This document shows positions 27,803 through 37,151 of a DNA stretch of 64,000 nt, piece by piece (within the stretch, counting starts at the first letter, position 1; each line of letters opens with the position of its first letter). A program made the position numbers and the translations under genes. This stretch comes from RI-153 sp963752935 (GTDB lineage Bacteria; Chloroflexota; Anaerolineae; Caldilineales; Caldilineaceae): NCBI GenBank assembly GCA_963752935.1, contig CAVWAL010000020.1:186001-250000 (forward strand), read 5' to 3'. The notes beneath the pieces were generated by a model that ran no database searches, was not told where the DNA came from, and saw only the letters and a program-made list of their open reading frames with translations.

Positions 27803-28675
27803 ATGCTCAACGTCCCCATCGGTTGTGGTCAACTAACGTGGAAGAATGTGCCCGAAGAAACGGTGCTGGCCGAGATCGCACAGGCCGGATATGACGGCGC
27901 ACCCGCTGCCCCCAGAGAAGGCCGTTCGCCCCAGGATCTGATCCACCAATTCGCGGCGCATGGTCTTTCCCCTGCACCAGGGTATTTGGGCGGCGCTTTC
28001 TGGGATCCGGCACAGAGCGACTCTATCATGGCGCAGGCGCAGAACCATGCGGCCTTTGGCGCAGCGGTCGGCTGCACCGAGCTTTACGTCGCCGCATCCG
28101 GTACGTGGACCGGCCCGCGCGGGCTCACTCGTCGCCAGGTTGCCGGTCATGTCCAGGCCGATGATGCCCTGTCCGATGCCCAATTTCGTCAGTTTGCCGA
28201 GACCCTGAATCGCGTCGGTGAAATCACACTGAAATCCGGCGTACGCTCATGTTTCCACAACCACGTCGGCACCGTCATCGAAACCCGTGACGAAATCGAC
28301 CGCCTTTTCGATCTCGTCGATCCCGCGCTTGTGTTTATGGGGCCGGACACGGGTCACCTGGCCTGGGCCGGTGCAGACGTGGTCGACTTCTGCCGCACCT
28401 ACGCCGACCGCATCCTCACCATGCACATTAAAGACATCGATGCCCACGTCCTGGCGCAGGGGGTGCAGGCCGAATGGGACTACCCCACCTTCTCGGATCG
28501 GGGCATCTTCACTGAATTGGGCCGCGGCTTCGTCGACTTTCCTGCGGTCTTCGACATTCTTAAGGCGGTGGGCTTCAGGGGCTGGCTGATCGTCGAAACC
28601 GATGTCACCCAGCAGCCCAACGCCTACGACAGCGCACGAATTAGCCGGGAGTATCTACGTTCGCTCGGGCTCTAA
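27803..28675 (+). CDS. Sugar phosphate isomerase/epimerase, TIM barrel (IolE-like)
   Basis: A 290-residue xylose-isomerase-like TIM barrel. Metal-site blocks are SCFHNHVGTVIET (residues about 149-161), VFMGPDTGHLAWAG, MHIKDIDA and a late WLIVETD with the metal-binding Glu. The layout resembles inosose dehydratase IolE and related sugar-acid epimerases, but the exact substrate cannot be read from sequence. It lies 5 bases after murA and 38 bases before a Gfo/Idh dehydrogenase, which points to a polyol or inositol-type pathway. Confidence 0.75.
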   Translation: MLNVPIGCGQLTWKNVPEETVLAEIAQAGYDGAPAAPREGRSPQDLIHQFAAHGLSPAPGYLGGAFWDPAQSDSIMAQAQNHAAFGAAVGCTELYVAASGTWTGPRGLTRRQVAGHVQADDALSDAQFRQFAETLNRVGEITLKSGVRSCFHNHVGTVIETRDEIDRLFDLVDPALVFMGPDTGHLAWAGADVVDFCRTYADRILTMHIKDIDAHVLAQGVQAEWDYPTFSDRGIFTELGRGFVDFPAVFDILKAVGFRGWLIVETDVTQQPNAYDSARISREYLRSLGL

Positions 28676-28713
28676 AAACGAGTACCCTCCACTATAGAAA
28701 GGACACACCCACC

Positions 28714-29751
28714 ATGACCCCCTACCGCGTTGGCATCATCGGCACCGGACGTCCCTGGAAATCTGACGGCGCCACTGGGTTCGGCATGTCACACTGGCAC
28801 GCCGAAGGGTACAAAGCATCGCCCGACGCCGAGATCGTCGCATTGGCCGATATCAACCTGGACAACGCCCGCGCCTTTCAGGCTCAACACGGCGGCGAGC
28901 ATCTGTATGCGGACTACCGTGAAATGTTGGCCAACGAAGCGCTCGACATTGTCAGCGTCTGCACCTGGCCGCACCTGCATGCAGAGATGGTCATCGCGGC
29001 GGCAGAGGCAGGGGTCAAGGCCGTACACAGCGAAAAACCGATGGCGCCCACCTTCGGTGAAGCGCGGCGCATGGTCGAGGTGTGCAAGGCCCACGGCGTG
29101 CAACTGACGTTCAACCATCAACGCCGTTTCGGTCCACAATTTCGAGCCGCGCGTGACCTGCTCCGGTCCGGCGCAATTGGGCAGTTGCAACGGCTGGAAG
29201 GTGTTTGCCCGAACCTCTGTGATTGGGGCACGCACTGGTTCGACATGCTCTTCTTCTACAACGATGAAACCCCCGTGGACTGGCTGATCGGCCAGATCGA
29301 TATCCGCGACGGCAAGACGTTCTTCGCCCTGCCCCATGAAGGACAAGGGCTTAGCTACTTTCAATATCACAATGGCGTCTTTGGGCTGATGATCACCGGG
29401 TATGGCGCCGAGGGCATGTACGGCAACAAACTCATCGGCAGCGAAGGGACCATCGAAGTGAAGACAAGCCGCGAGGATCCGTTGCGCATTTGGGCCAAAG
29501 GAGACAGCGCCCCCCGTTCCATCGCCGTGGACACCGGTCGTATTGATCTTGAATGGGTGAAAGATGGCGTCGTCGAACTGGTCGAATCGCTCAAAGTAGG
29601 CCGCGAACCAGAACTGTCCGGACGCCGCGCCCTGCAAGCCACCGAGTTGATCTTTGCCACCTACGAATCCAGCCGCCGACGAGGGCGCGTCGATCTGCCC
29701 CTCACCATCGAAGATTCACCACTCCAGATGATGTTGGCAGAGGCAAAATGA
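28714..29751 (+). CDS. Gfo/Idh/MocA family oxidoreductase
   Basis: A 345-residue NAD(P)-dependent dehydrogenase. The N-terminal Rossmann fold begins VGIIGTGRPW near residue 6. The family motif VHSEKPMAPTFGEARRM carries the catalytic Lys of the EKP block near residue 108. The C-terminal half has a DWGTHWFDMLFFY segment with the conserved DxxxH. A plausible substrate is a cyclic polyol or sugar, given the adjacent IolE-like isomerase. The ribosome site AGAAAGGA precedes the ATG. Confidence 0.8.
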   Translation: MTPYRVGIIGTGRPWKSDGATGFGMSHWHAEGYKASPDAEIVALADINLDNARAFQAQHGGEHLYADYREMLANEALDIVSVCTWPHLHAEMVIAAAEAGVKAVHSEKPMAPTFGEARRMVEVCKAHGVQLTFNHQRRFGPQFRAARDLLRSGAIGQLQRLEGVCPNLCDWGTHWFDMLFFYNDETPVDWLIGQIDIRDGKTFFALPHEGQGLSYFQYHNGVFGLMITGYGAEGMYGNKLIGSEGTIEVKTSREDPLRIWAKGDSAPRSIAVDTGRIDLEWVKDGVVELVESLKVGREPELSGRRALQATELIFATYESSRRRGRVDLPLTIEDSPLQMMLAEAK

Positions 29752-29768
29752 AGGCCCTTACTCTCCAA

Positions 29769-29798
29769 TTGACAACCACTCCCACCCCCGCCTATAAT
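29769..29798 (+). promoter_or_regulatory. Consensus promoter of the gntR gene
   Basis: TTGACA at 29769-29774 and TATAAT at 29793-29798 are both perfect and separated by 18 bases. The operator palindrome starts inside the -10 hexamer. Confidence 0.8.
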
Positions 29799-29825
29799 TT
29801 GTCTGACAATATTGTCAGACAAATT
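29796..29825. promoter_or_regulatory. 30-bp perfect palindrome, probable GntR operator
   Basis: AATTTGTCTGACAAT is followed directly by its exact reverse complement. Each half contains TTGTCTGACAA, which fits the FadR-type TNGTNNNACNA pattern. The site overlaps the -10 and start of transcription of the gntR gene, so bound regulator should block RNA polymerase. Confidence 0.8.
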
Positions 29826-29877
29826 GTGTTTGACGTTGACGCCCATCCAAGTTCTTCGTTCGCAGCAGGCTGCACCC

Positions 29878-30639
29878 ATGTCGCCCGTCACCGATGAACC
29901 GAAAATTCCGCCCCGCTATATACAGGTAGAAGATGCGTTGCGCTCACTGCTTGACACAGGCGGCTACCGACCGGGCGATAAGTTGCCACCCGAACCGGAA
30001 CTCGCCATGCAAATGGGTGTGAGCCGGGCCACCTTGCGCGAGGCGCTGCGCAGCTTCGAGCAGCAAGGCGTGATCAGCCGCAGACAGGGCGTGGGCACCT
30101 TCGTCAATCCACGTCCGCTTTATATAGAAAGCGGGCTAGAAACGCTGGAATCGATCGAGATGCTGCTGCGAGGACGTCATCTGACGCCGTTGCTCAAACA
30201 GCGGCAGGCACGCAGCGAACGAGCTTTGCCCAAAGCGGCCAGTCGTCTTGGTCTGGAAGAAGGAACAGCGCTGACCGTTGTCGCCAGCACCTACGCGATT
30301 GAACGCCCAGACAAGAGCAGCGCAGTGGCCTATCTGCTCGAAGTGGCGCCTGCGACGTTGGTTCCGCTGGAAAGTGTGTTGCCTCTGCCGTGTTCGCTGC
30401 TCGACTTTGTGTTGCGTGAGGACACACAGATGGATCTGGGGTATGCCATCGCGCACATTGCGCCTGTGCACGGCAGCGAGGAGATCTGCGCTGCGCTCAG
30501 CGTAGACGCACAGACACCGCTCTTCTTTGTAGAGCAAACAGTCTATTCCGGCGCGGGCGTCCCCTGCTGCTACTCGCGTAACTACTATCTATCCCATATT
30601 TTTGATTTCCACGTTATCCGCAGGATTCGCGAGACATAA
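29878..30639 (+). CDS. GntR family regulator with UTRA-like sensor domain
   Basis: A 253-residue regulator. The winged helix-turn-helix lies at residues about 12-78 (YRPGDKLPPEPELAMQMGVSRATLREALR, then RRQGVGTFV). The C-terminal domain (about 95-250) resembles UTRA, the small-molecule-binding domain of HutC-type GntR proteins. The start at ATG 29878 is preferred over an earlier TTG inside the operator. The perfect palindrome in its own promoter implies autoregulation. Neighbouring isomerase, dehydrogenase and hydrolase genes are candidate targets, but no second palindrome was found beside them. Confidence 0.85.
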   Translation: MSPVTDEPKIPPRYIQVEDALRSLLDTGGYRPGDKLPPEPELAMQMGVSRATLREALRSFEQQGVISRRQGVGTFVNPRPLYIESGLETLESIEMLLRGRHLTPLLKQRQARSERALPKAASRLGLEEGTALTVVASTYAIERPDKSSAVAYLLEVAPATLVPLESVLPLPCSLLDFVLREDTQMDLGYAIAHIAPVHGSEEICAALSVDAQTPLFFVEQTVYSGAGVPCCYSRNYYLSHIFDFHVIRRIRET

Positions 30640-30700
30640 AGCGCACGGATCTTGTTTTGACCAGATGTACCCGGCATGATCAAACAGAAGGAAAGGATCA

Positions 30701-31909
30701 ATGGCACAATTCGATATTTCCGCCGTTCAAACAGCCGTCCATGATCACCGCGACGACATCATCACCTTTTTGCGCGAGATCGTCGCCATCCCGTCCATGA
30801 ACTCGCAGATCGGCGAAGTGGGCGAACGTATCCAGGCCGAAATGAAGAAACTGGGCTTCGATGAGGTCTGGTTCGACAGCATGGGCAACACCGTGGGGAA
30901 GATCGGCACCGGATCGCGCGTGGTTGTCTATGATAGCCACATCGACACAGTCGGCATCGGCGACCCAAGCGAGTGGCAGTGGGATCCGTTCGAAGGCAAA
31001 ATCGAGGATGGTATCTTTTATGCACGCGGCACTTGTGACGAAAAGGCCAGCACGCCCGGCATGATCTACGGGCTTGCCATCGCCCACCGGATGGGGCTGC
31101 TCGACGGCTGGACTGCCTACTATTTCGGCAACATGGAGGAGTGGTGTGACGGTATTGCGCCCCACGCCTTCGTGGAACACGAGGGCATCAAACCTGATTT
31201 TGTCGTCATCGGCGAGCCGACACGCATGCAGGTCTATCGTGGACACAAAGGCCGTGTAGAGATGCAAGTGGTGGCAAAGGGCAAGAGCGCCCATGCCGCG
31301 TCCAACCATCTGGGCGACAATGCCATCTACAAGGTGTTGCCCGTGATCGAGGCCATCAGCGAACTCGAACCGCAGTTAGGCGATCACGAATTCCTGGGCC
31401 ACGGCAAGATCACCGTCACCGACATGACGGTACAAACGCCCAGCATCAACGCCGTACCCAACGAATGCACCGTCTACGTTGACCGCCGCGTCACCTTCGG
31501 TGAGGGGCTAGAGGAGGTGATCGAGCAGGTGCGCACGTTGATCCCCGAGCAGCATCGTGCGAGTGGAGACGTCACGGTGGAGATGCTCTACTACGACGAG
31601 CCGAGCTACACCGGCTTCGTCTTCCCGGTGGACAAGTACTTCCCGGCCTGGGCACTGGACGAAGATCATCCTCTGGTGGCGGCCGGGCAAAAGGCGCGCC
31701 AAGCCATCGGTCTGCCCGAAGCGCCCAGCGGCAAATGGAATTTTAGCACGAATGGCATCTACTGGGCAGGGAAAGCCGGCATTCCGTCGATTGGCTTTGC
31801 TCCTGGCGACGAGGTAACCGCCCACACCGTCATGGACAGTGTCAATCTCGACGACGTGGTCAAAGCCACCGAGTTTTACGCAATCCTGCCGTCGTTGATT
31901 GAAGCGTAA
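30701..31909 (+). CDS. ygeY: M20 family metallo-hydrolase, YgeY type
   Basis: A 402-residue zinc amidohydrolase. Metal-ligand blocks are VVYDSHIDTVGIG, GRGTCDEKAS-like ARGTCDEKASTPGM, NMEEWCDGIAP and a late TAHTVMDSVNLDD. The dimerisation domain starts around RGHKGRVEMQVVAKGKSAHAA. This is the pattern of YgeY, often annotated as selenium-metabolism-linked hydrolase. In E. coli ygeY lies beside carbamoyltransferase ygeW and carbamate kinase yqeA, and both partner types follow here. Substrate is unknown; a carbamoylated or amide-linked nitrogen compound is plausible. Confidence 0.8.
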   Translation: MAQFDISAVQTAVHDHRDDIITFLREIVAIPSMNSQIGEVGERIQAEMKKLGFDEVWFDSMGNTVGKIGTGSRVVVYDSHIDTVGIGDPSEWQWDPFEGKIEDGIFYARGTCDEKASTPGMIYGLAIAHRMGLLDGWTAYYFGNMEEWCDGIAPHAFVEHEGIKPDFVVIGEPTRMQVYRGHKGRVEMQVVAKGKSAHAASNHLGDNAIYKVLPVIEAISELEPQLGDHEFLGHGKITVTDMTVQTPSINAVPNECTVYVDRRVTFGEGLEEVIEQVRTLIPEQHRASGDVTVEMLYYDEPSYTGFVFPVDKYFPAWALDEDHPLVAAGQKARQAIGLPEAPSGKWNFSTNGIYWAGKAGIPSIGFAPGDEVTAHTVMDSVNLDDVVKATEFYAILPSLIEA

Positions 31910-31917
31910 GCAGATGG

Positions 31918-32466
31918 CTAGCTCTTGACCTTCTTCAAGATCTGGGCAACGGTCTCATCGACACTCATAACGCTGTTGTCGATGACCAACCAACTGCTCT
32001 GTGCTTGATTGAGTTTGGCCAGGTCCTGGTGGACAGTCCGTATATAATCGGCGAGAGCGGCGTGATCAGACTCTTTGTCGGTGTGCGCTGTAGTGCGGGT
32101 CAGGGCAACATCGACGGCGGGCGAAAGCAACACCTTGTGGATGGGCAGTCCTTGCAGCAACTGTTGGTACTGACGAACAAAGATGTTTTCTGGCACGGCG
32201 TCATCCAGCGCCACCGCGAAGCCGGCTTCTGCATAGATCGTAGCCGTTTGCAGGGCAGACCAGCGAGCCAAGCGGAGCTGGCGGCCGCTTTCTACTGTTG
32301 CTTCAGGCACAGGATAGGCAGTGCCCGAAACCACCCAGCGTCGAAAATCATCGACCGGGATGTGGATGCCAAGTTCGAAGTGTTGCATCAGGGCGGCCGC
32401 CACGGTTGACTTTCCTGCACCGGGCGTGCCAGAGATCACGAAGATAGGTTGGGTTGGCTGCGGCAT
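31918..32466 (-). CDS. P-loop kinase/AAA-type ATPase, small
   Basis: A 182-residue P-loop protein with Walker A FVISGTPGAGKSTVAAAL near residue 9. VDDFRRWVVSG could be a substrate-binding segment. The fold resembles zeta-toxin/chloramphenicol-phosphotransferase-like small kinases, but no substrate is apparent. It stands on the opposite strand between the YgeY and carbamate kinase genes, which interrupts that group. Unknown role. Confidence 0.65.
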   Translation of the reverse strand: MPQPTQPIFVISGTPGAGKSTVAAALMQHFELGIHIPVDDFRRWVVSGTAYPVPEATVESGRQLRLARWSALQTATIYAEAGFAVALDDAVPENIFVRQYQQLLQGLPIHKVLLSPAVDVALTRTTAHTDKESDHAALADYIRTVHQDLAKLNQAQSSWLVIDNSVMSVDETVAQILKKVKS

Positions 32467-32619
32467 GGTTTGTTTCCGTAATGGTCAGGCGTATCGGAGA
32501 GGCATCAGTAAATCGTCTGCGCCAATCAGAGCATACCAGCCCCATACAGCGAATGCAAAGTAGGTTGTCCTCTGTGTTTTGACACATTCTGATCGGATTG
32601 GATAGGTAAGATCAAAACT

Positions 32620-33576
32620 ATGCAAACTCCATCGCGGCTGGCTGTCGTTGCCATCGGTGGCAATTCACTCATCAAAGACAACAATCATCCCGAAGTTCCG
32701 CACCAGTGGGATGCCGTCCGTGAAACCGTCGGGCATATTGCAGAGATGGTCAACATGGGCTGGCACACTGTGGTCACACACGGCAACGGTCCTCAGGTGG
32801 GTTTCCTGTTGCGCCGAAACGAACTGGCTGCCCACGAAGTACATACCACACCGCTCAGCCTGATCGTGGCCGATACACAGGGATCTATCGGGTATATGTT
32901 GCAACAGGCGCTCAACAATGAATTCTACGAGCGTCATGTGCCGCGGCAGTGCATCTCGTTTGTCACCCAAGTGCGCGTGGATGCTGAAGATCCGGCCTTT
33001 CTGAACCCGACCAAACCGATTGGCGGCTTCCTAGATGAAGCAACGGCGCGCCGGTTTGAGGGCGCCGGCTGGCGCATCGTCGAAGATGCGGGGCGCGGCT
33101 GGCGTCGGGTGGTGGCATCGCCCACCCCCCAGGAGATTATTGAGATCGAAGCGATTCAGCAGGCAATTGCGATGGGCTGGATCGTGGTGGCTTGTGGCGG
33201 CGGCGGCATTCCCGTCGTGCGCAATGCCAGGGGTGAGCTGCGCGGCATTTCTGCCGTCATCGACAAGGATCGCGCCAGCAGCCTGCTGGCCCGTTGTCTC
33301 AACGCCGAGCTTTTCCTGATCAGCACCGGCGTGGAACAGGTGGCGATCCACTTTGGCAAGCCCAATCAGCGTCAGCTCGACCAGATGACGGTTGCCGAAG
33401 CAAAACAGTACATGGCCGAAGGGCATTTCGCGCCCGGCAGTATGAAGCCCAAGATTGAAGCGTCCATTGACTTTGTGGAGCACAGCGAGAACCCCGCAGC
33501 TCATGCACTGATCACCAATCCCGAAAATCTGGAACGGGCATTACTGGGGCAGACGGGGACGAAAATCATCAAATAA
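32620..33576 (+). CDS. arcC: Carbamate kinase
   Basis: A 318-residue amino acid kinase family enzyme that makes ATP from carbamoyl phosphate and ADP, releasing carbamate. Motifs include AIGGNSLIKDN near the N-terminus, VVTHGNGPQVGFLLRRNE (residues about 51-68), VACGGGGIPVV near 190 and EHFAPGSMKPKIEA-like GHFAPGSMKPKIEASIDF. ArcC and YqeA cannot be separated by sequence here. The following carbamoyltransferase would generate the carbamoyl phosphate, so the pair can yield ATP from a carbamoylated substrate. Confidence 0.9.
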   Translation: MQTPSRLAVVAIGGNSLIKDNNHPEVPHQWDAVRETVGHIAEMVNMGWHTVVTHGNGPQVGFLLRRNELAAHEVHTTPLSLIVADTQGSIGYMLQQALNNEFYERHVPRQCISFVTQVRVDAEDPAFLNPTKPIGGFLDEATARRFEGAGWRIVEDAGRGWRRVVASPTPQEIIEIEAIQQAIAMGWIVVACGGGGIPVVRNARGELRGISAVIDKDRASSLLARCLNAELFLISTGVEQVAIHFGKPNQRQLDQMTVAEAKQYMAEGHFAPGSMKPKIEASIDFVEHSENPAAHALITNPENLERALLGQTGTKIIK

Positions 33577-33677
33577 TGCCTGACACGTGCTGCGTAACCA
33601 GAAGCTGGTGGCGCAGTACGCATCAGGCGTTACGTATTTCCCATCCAAATCACCATACTTCAGGGGGGATCAAACCC

Positions 33678-34655
33678 ATGCAAACCGATTTACGCGGTCG
33701 CGATTTTATCAGCGACATGGATTTCAGCAAAGAGGAGATCGAAACTGTCCTCGATGTGGCATTCAAACTCAAGCGCGATCGCGCGCTGGGGATCAAACAT
33801 CCCCTGCTCGATCAGAAGACGCTGGCGCTGCTCTTCTTCTTCACCAGCACACGCACACGTTCCAGCTTTGAGGTAGGGATGGCGCAGTTAGGCGGCCACG
33901 CGGCCTTCATTGATTCCACCACCACGCAGATCAGCCACGGAGACACCGCCAAGGAAATCGGCGAAATCTACGGGCGTTACTACGATGGCATCGCCATTCG
34001 CCAGTGCGATTGGGATTTCGGCAATCAGTATATTAACGAAGTCGCCCAGGCCAGCCGTGTCCCCGTGCTCAACATGCAGTGCGATGTCTATCATCCCTTC
34101 CAAATTCTGGCCGACCTGATGACGATCTTCGAGAAGGTGGGCGATCCACGCGGCAAGACGATCAATGTGAGTTGGGCCTACGCCAGTAGCTATCAGAAGC
34201 CCATTTCGGTGCCGCAGAGCCTGATCTTGCAGATGAGCCGTTTTGGTATGAATGTGCGCCTGACCCATCCGCCGGAATACAAACTGATGCCCGACATCGT
34301 GCAACAGGCCAGAGACAACGCCAAGAAACATGGCGGCAGCTTCGAGATCCTGGATGACTTCGACGCCGGCTTTAAAGATGCCGATATCGTCTACCCCAAG
34401 AGTTGGGGTGCGCTGCTCACCACGTCGGACAACGCCGAAAGCGCCGCCATCGGTAGCCAGTATACCGATTGGATCACCGATGAACGACGGATGGGGATGG
34501 CCAAATCCGATGCCATTTACATGCACTGTCTGCCCGCCGACCGCAACATCGAAGTCACCGACGGCGTCATCGACGGCCCCAACTCTGTCGTCTACGACGA
34601 AGCCGAAAACCGCCTGCATGCCCAGAAGGCGGTGATGGCGTTGACGATGCGGTAG
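33678..34655 (+). CDS. Carbamoyltransferase, OTC/YgeW-like
   Basis: A 325-residue aspartate/ornithine carbamoyltransferase family protein. The carbamoyl-phosphate site is FTSTRTRSSFEVGMAQLGG; HPFQILADLMTIFE and MHCLPADRNIEVTDG follow. The YPKSWG and NVSWAYASSYQKP segments resemble YgeW and acyl-ornithine (knotted) carbamoyltransferases more than classical OTC, where DxxxSMGQ is usual. Substrate is therefore probably not plain ornithine. The start is ATG 33678; the frame opens earlier at 33576, overlapping the kinase stop, but that extension is not protein-like. Confidence 0.8.
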   Translation: MQTDLRGRDFISDMDFSKEEIETVLDVAFKLKRDRALGIKHPLLDQKTLALLFFFTSTRTRSSFEVGMAQLGGHAAFIDSTTTQISHGDTAKEIGEIYGRYYDGIAIRQCDWDFGNQYINEVAQASRVPVLNMQCDVYHPFQILADLMTIFEKVGDPRGKTINVSWAYASSYQKPISVPQSLILQMSRFGMNVRLTHPPEYKLMPDIVQQARDNAKKHGGSFEILDDFDAGFKDADIVYPKSWGALLTTSDNAESAAIGSQYTDWITDERRMGMAKSDAIYMHCLPADRNIEVTDGVIDGPNSVVYDEAENRLHAQKAVMALTMR

Positions 34656-34733
34656 AAAGGGATGGGGGCGACCCCAATTCCCATCCTCCGCGACGTTTTC
34701 CCGCCAGGCGTGTTATACTAACCGGACAAACGT

Positions 34734-34785
34734 GACCGGCACGGTTGCTGCGTTTTTTCTGCGGTGACGTGCCGGTCGTTTTTTA
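34734..34785 (+). terminator. Intrinsic terminator/leader hairpin before fabF
   Basis: GACCGGCACG (34734-34743) pairs with CGTGCCGGTC (34768-34777), followed by GTTTTTT. A TATACT hexamer lies just upstream at 34714-34719, so the hairpin may be a terminator for the carbamoyltransferase gene or an attenuator in a fabF leader. Confidence 0.65.
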
Positions 34786-34816
34786 CAGGACTCTGGATAG
34801 ACGAACAGGACTCGCT

Positions 34817-36089
34817 ATGACTTTCAATGGAAGCTCGAATGGCTCCGCCACACGCCGAGTGGTGGTGACCGGTGTCGGATTGATCACGTCGCTTGGCCAC
34901 GATCTCGATACGTCCTGGCAGGCGATGGTGGAAGGGAAATCGGGTGCACGCACCAATGTCCGGCCATGACATGACCGATTACCCGACCCAATTTGCCGCC
35001 AATGTCGAGGATTGGGACCCCAGCCGTTACCTCGATCGCAAAGAAGCGCGCCGTGTGAGCCGCGGCACCCAGTTTGCCCTGAAAGCCTCGCAAGACGCCG
35101 TGGATATGGCCGGGTTGAATATGGAGGAAACCGATCCATATCGGGTAGGCGTTGAAGTCGGACTGGCCTTTGGCGGCTGGGAGATCGTCGAAGAGCAGGC
35201 ACTTCTGCATCAGACCAAAGGGCCAAAACGATTCAACCCGGCGCTGCTGCTCGGCGCGCTCTCCAGCGGGGGCCCTACCCAGGTTGCCATCCGCCTCGGC
35301 GCCAAAGGACCAACCAACTGCCCGGTGGCGGCGTGTGCCACCGGCATTGTGGCGATTGGCGAAGCGGCGAGGCGCATCCAACATGGCTCTGCCGATGTGA
35401 TGATCGCCGGCGGATCCGAAGGCTATCTGACGCCGCTCGTCGTGGCGACCTTTAGCCGGCTGGGGGCCGCCAGCACCAGAAATGACGATCCGCAACATGC
35501 ATGCCGTCCTTTCAGTGCCGACCGCGATGGTATGCTGGTGGCCGAAGGCGCCGGTGTGCTTGTTCTGGAGTCTTTAGAGCATGCGCAGGCGCGCTCTGCC
35601 ACCATTTTGGCCGAATTCGCCGGCTATGGCATTACCGAAGATGCTTACGACGCCACGGCTCCTGACCCCAGTGGAGATGGCGCAGCCAATGCCATGCAAC
35701 TCGCCCTGCAGGAAAGCGGACTCACCGCCAGAGACTTTAGCTGGATCGTGGCCCACGGCACCGGCACCCATCTTAACGACAGCATGGAGACCGCTGCCAT
35801 CAAGCGCGTCTTTGGCGAGGCCGCCTACAGCATTCCGGTGACCAGCATCAAAAGCATGATCGGCCATGCCATGGGCGCGGCTGGGGCACAGAGCGCGGCC
35901 GTCATCGTCAAGGCCATGCAGGCGGATCGGATCGTCCCGACCATCAACTACACGCTACCCGACCCTGAATGCGATCTTGACTATGTCACCGGCGGTTCGA
36001 GAGAGCAGCGGATCGGTACAGCCCTGTGTAACGGGTTTGGCATGGGTGGGCAGAACGCATCTTTGATTCTTAAACGCTTTACCGATTAA
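34817..36089 (+). CDS. fabF: Beta-ketoacyl-ACP synthase II-like, with a single-base frameshift
   Basis: KAS-type condensing enzyme of fatty acid synthesis. The first frame begins MTFNGSSNGSATRR and gives VVVTGVGLITSLGHD...SWQAMVEGKSGAR. At about 34955 one extra base breaks the frame, and MSGHDMTDYPTQFAANVEDWDPSRYLD continues in the next phase. The catalytic Cys is in PVAACATGIVAIGEA, and the two His in VAHGTGTHLNDSME and SMIGHAMGAAGAQ; the C-terminal GFGMGGQNASLIL is intact. With the base removed the protein has about 423 residues, slightly longer than usual FabF at the N-terminus. Alternatively it could be a polyketide-type KAS; no partners are adjacent. Confidence 0.85.
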
Positions 36090-36228
36090 ATCAGTGTCCA
36101 GGTTAGCCCCACCTCTCCTCAAGCGCCTGGATATTTCCTTACGGCATCGGGGACAAAAACGGCGTAGACTCGTTCAGCATCTAAGGCGTCGAAAGAAGCA
36201 AGCATCGACTGTGATTTCAGGAGAGCCC

Positions 36229-36862
36229 ATGCGACTGGAAAATCCTTTCAAAAAAGTCGAACGTCTTAAGCGGGTCAAGAATTTGCCCGGCGAAAACCCA
36301 GATGAACGTGTGCCGCCCGGTCAATTCCTGACCGACCGCTTCCCCGTGCTCACGTATGGCAGCACGCACCATTATGCAGACCTGTCTGCGTGGGATCTGC
36401 GCATCTTCGGCCTCGTGGGTGAGGAAAAACGCTTCACCTGGGCCGATCTGATGGCGATGCCCACCAATCAGTGAAACGGTGGACATCCACTGTGTCACGC
36501 GCTGGAGCAAGCTGGACACGACGTGGACCGGCATCCCGTGGCGACAGTTTGTTGCTCAACTGGGTGTCAAGCCCGAAGCCACGCATGTGATGGTCCACTG
36601 CGAACAGGGCTACACCACCAACGTTGGCCTCGACGTGCTGGATGACGACGATACGATGCTGGCTTATCTTTACGAAGGCGAACCCTTGGAACCGGATCAC
36701 GGCTACCCGATGCGCCTTCTCGTACCCAAAAAGTATTTTTGGAAGAGCGCCAAGTGGATCCGCGGGTTTGAATTCATCGAAGCGGATCGGCCCGGCTTTT
36801 GGGAGCGGCACGGCTATCACATGCAAGGCGATCCCTGGCGCGAAGAGCGGTTTGGCTGGTGA
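36229..36862 (+). CDS. Small molybdopterin-dependent sulfite-oxidase-like protein, frameshifted
   Basis: Single-domain member of the oxidoreductase molybdopterin-binding family, about 210 residues. The first frame (MRLENPFKKVERLKRV...FTWADLMAMPTNQ) ends at a TGA at 36472-36474. The expected continuation ETVDIHCVTRWSKLDTTW follows in another phase, consistent with one extra base at about 36471. The Cys in HCVTRWS is the predicted molybdenum ligand. VHCEQGYTTNVGLDVL and GYPMRLLVPKKYFWKSAKW are family blocks. No signal peptide or haem domain is present, so the electron partner is unknown. The start at ATG 36229 follows CAGGAGAG. Confidence 0.8.
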
Positions 36863-37034
36863 GCCTGACGGACGAAGTTCAGACGCCGCCAATCCATCTA
36901 GCTGATTTCGACGTTCTTTATAGTACGTGAACAGGTACCCTTTTTGGATGATTCTTCCGGTGCGACGCACCTGATCTGAACGGTTACCCTTTGAATTCTT
37001 GGCCGATCCGACTCTGGTTCCGACATATGTAATG

Positions 37035-37073
37035 GGGACTTCCTGCTCAGTACTGAGGGAGTCCCTCTTTTTA
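37035..37073 (+). terminator. Intrinsic terminator upstream of the pterin-like operon
   Basis: GGGACTTCCT pairs with AGGGAGTCCC (one G-T pair), enclosing CTCAGTACTGAG, which is itself palindromic, and is followed by CTTTTTAC. It separates the sulfite-oxidase-like gene from the ribA fusion gene. Confidence 0.75.
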
Positions 37074-37151
37074 CCCATCTTCCCCCCCAAGAAGATCGGC
37101 ATACCGACTGGAATCAGGTAATTCCGCAAACTGCAGACGGGATTCTATGCT

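Noticed and set aside
29796..29825. Palindrome as an integration or recombination site
   Set aside because: It overlaps a consensus promoter immediately before gntR and matches the regulator's known half-site style; no integrase is nearby.
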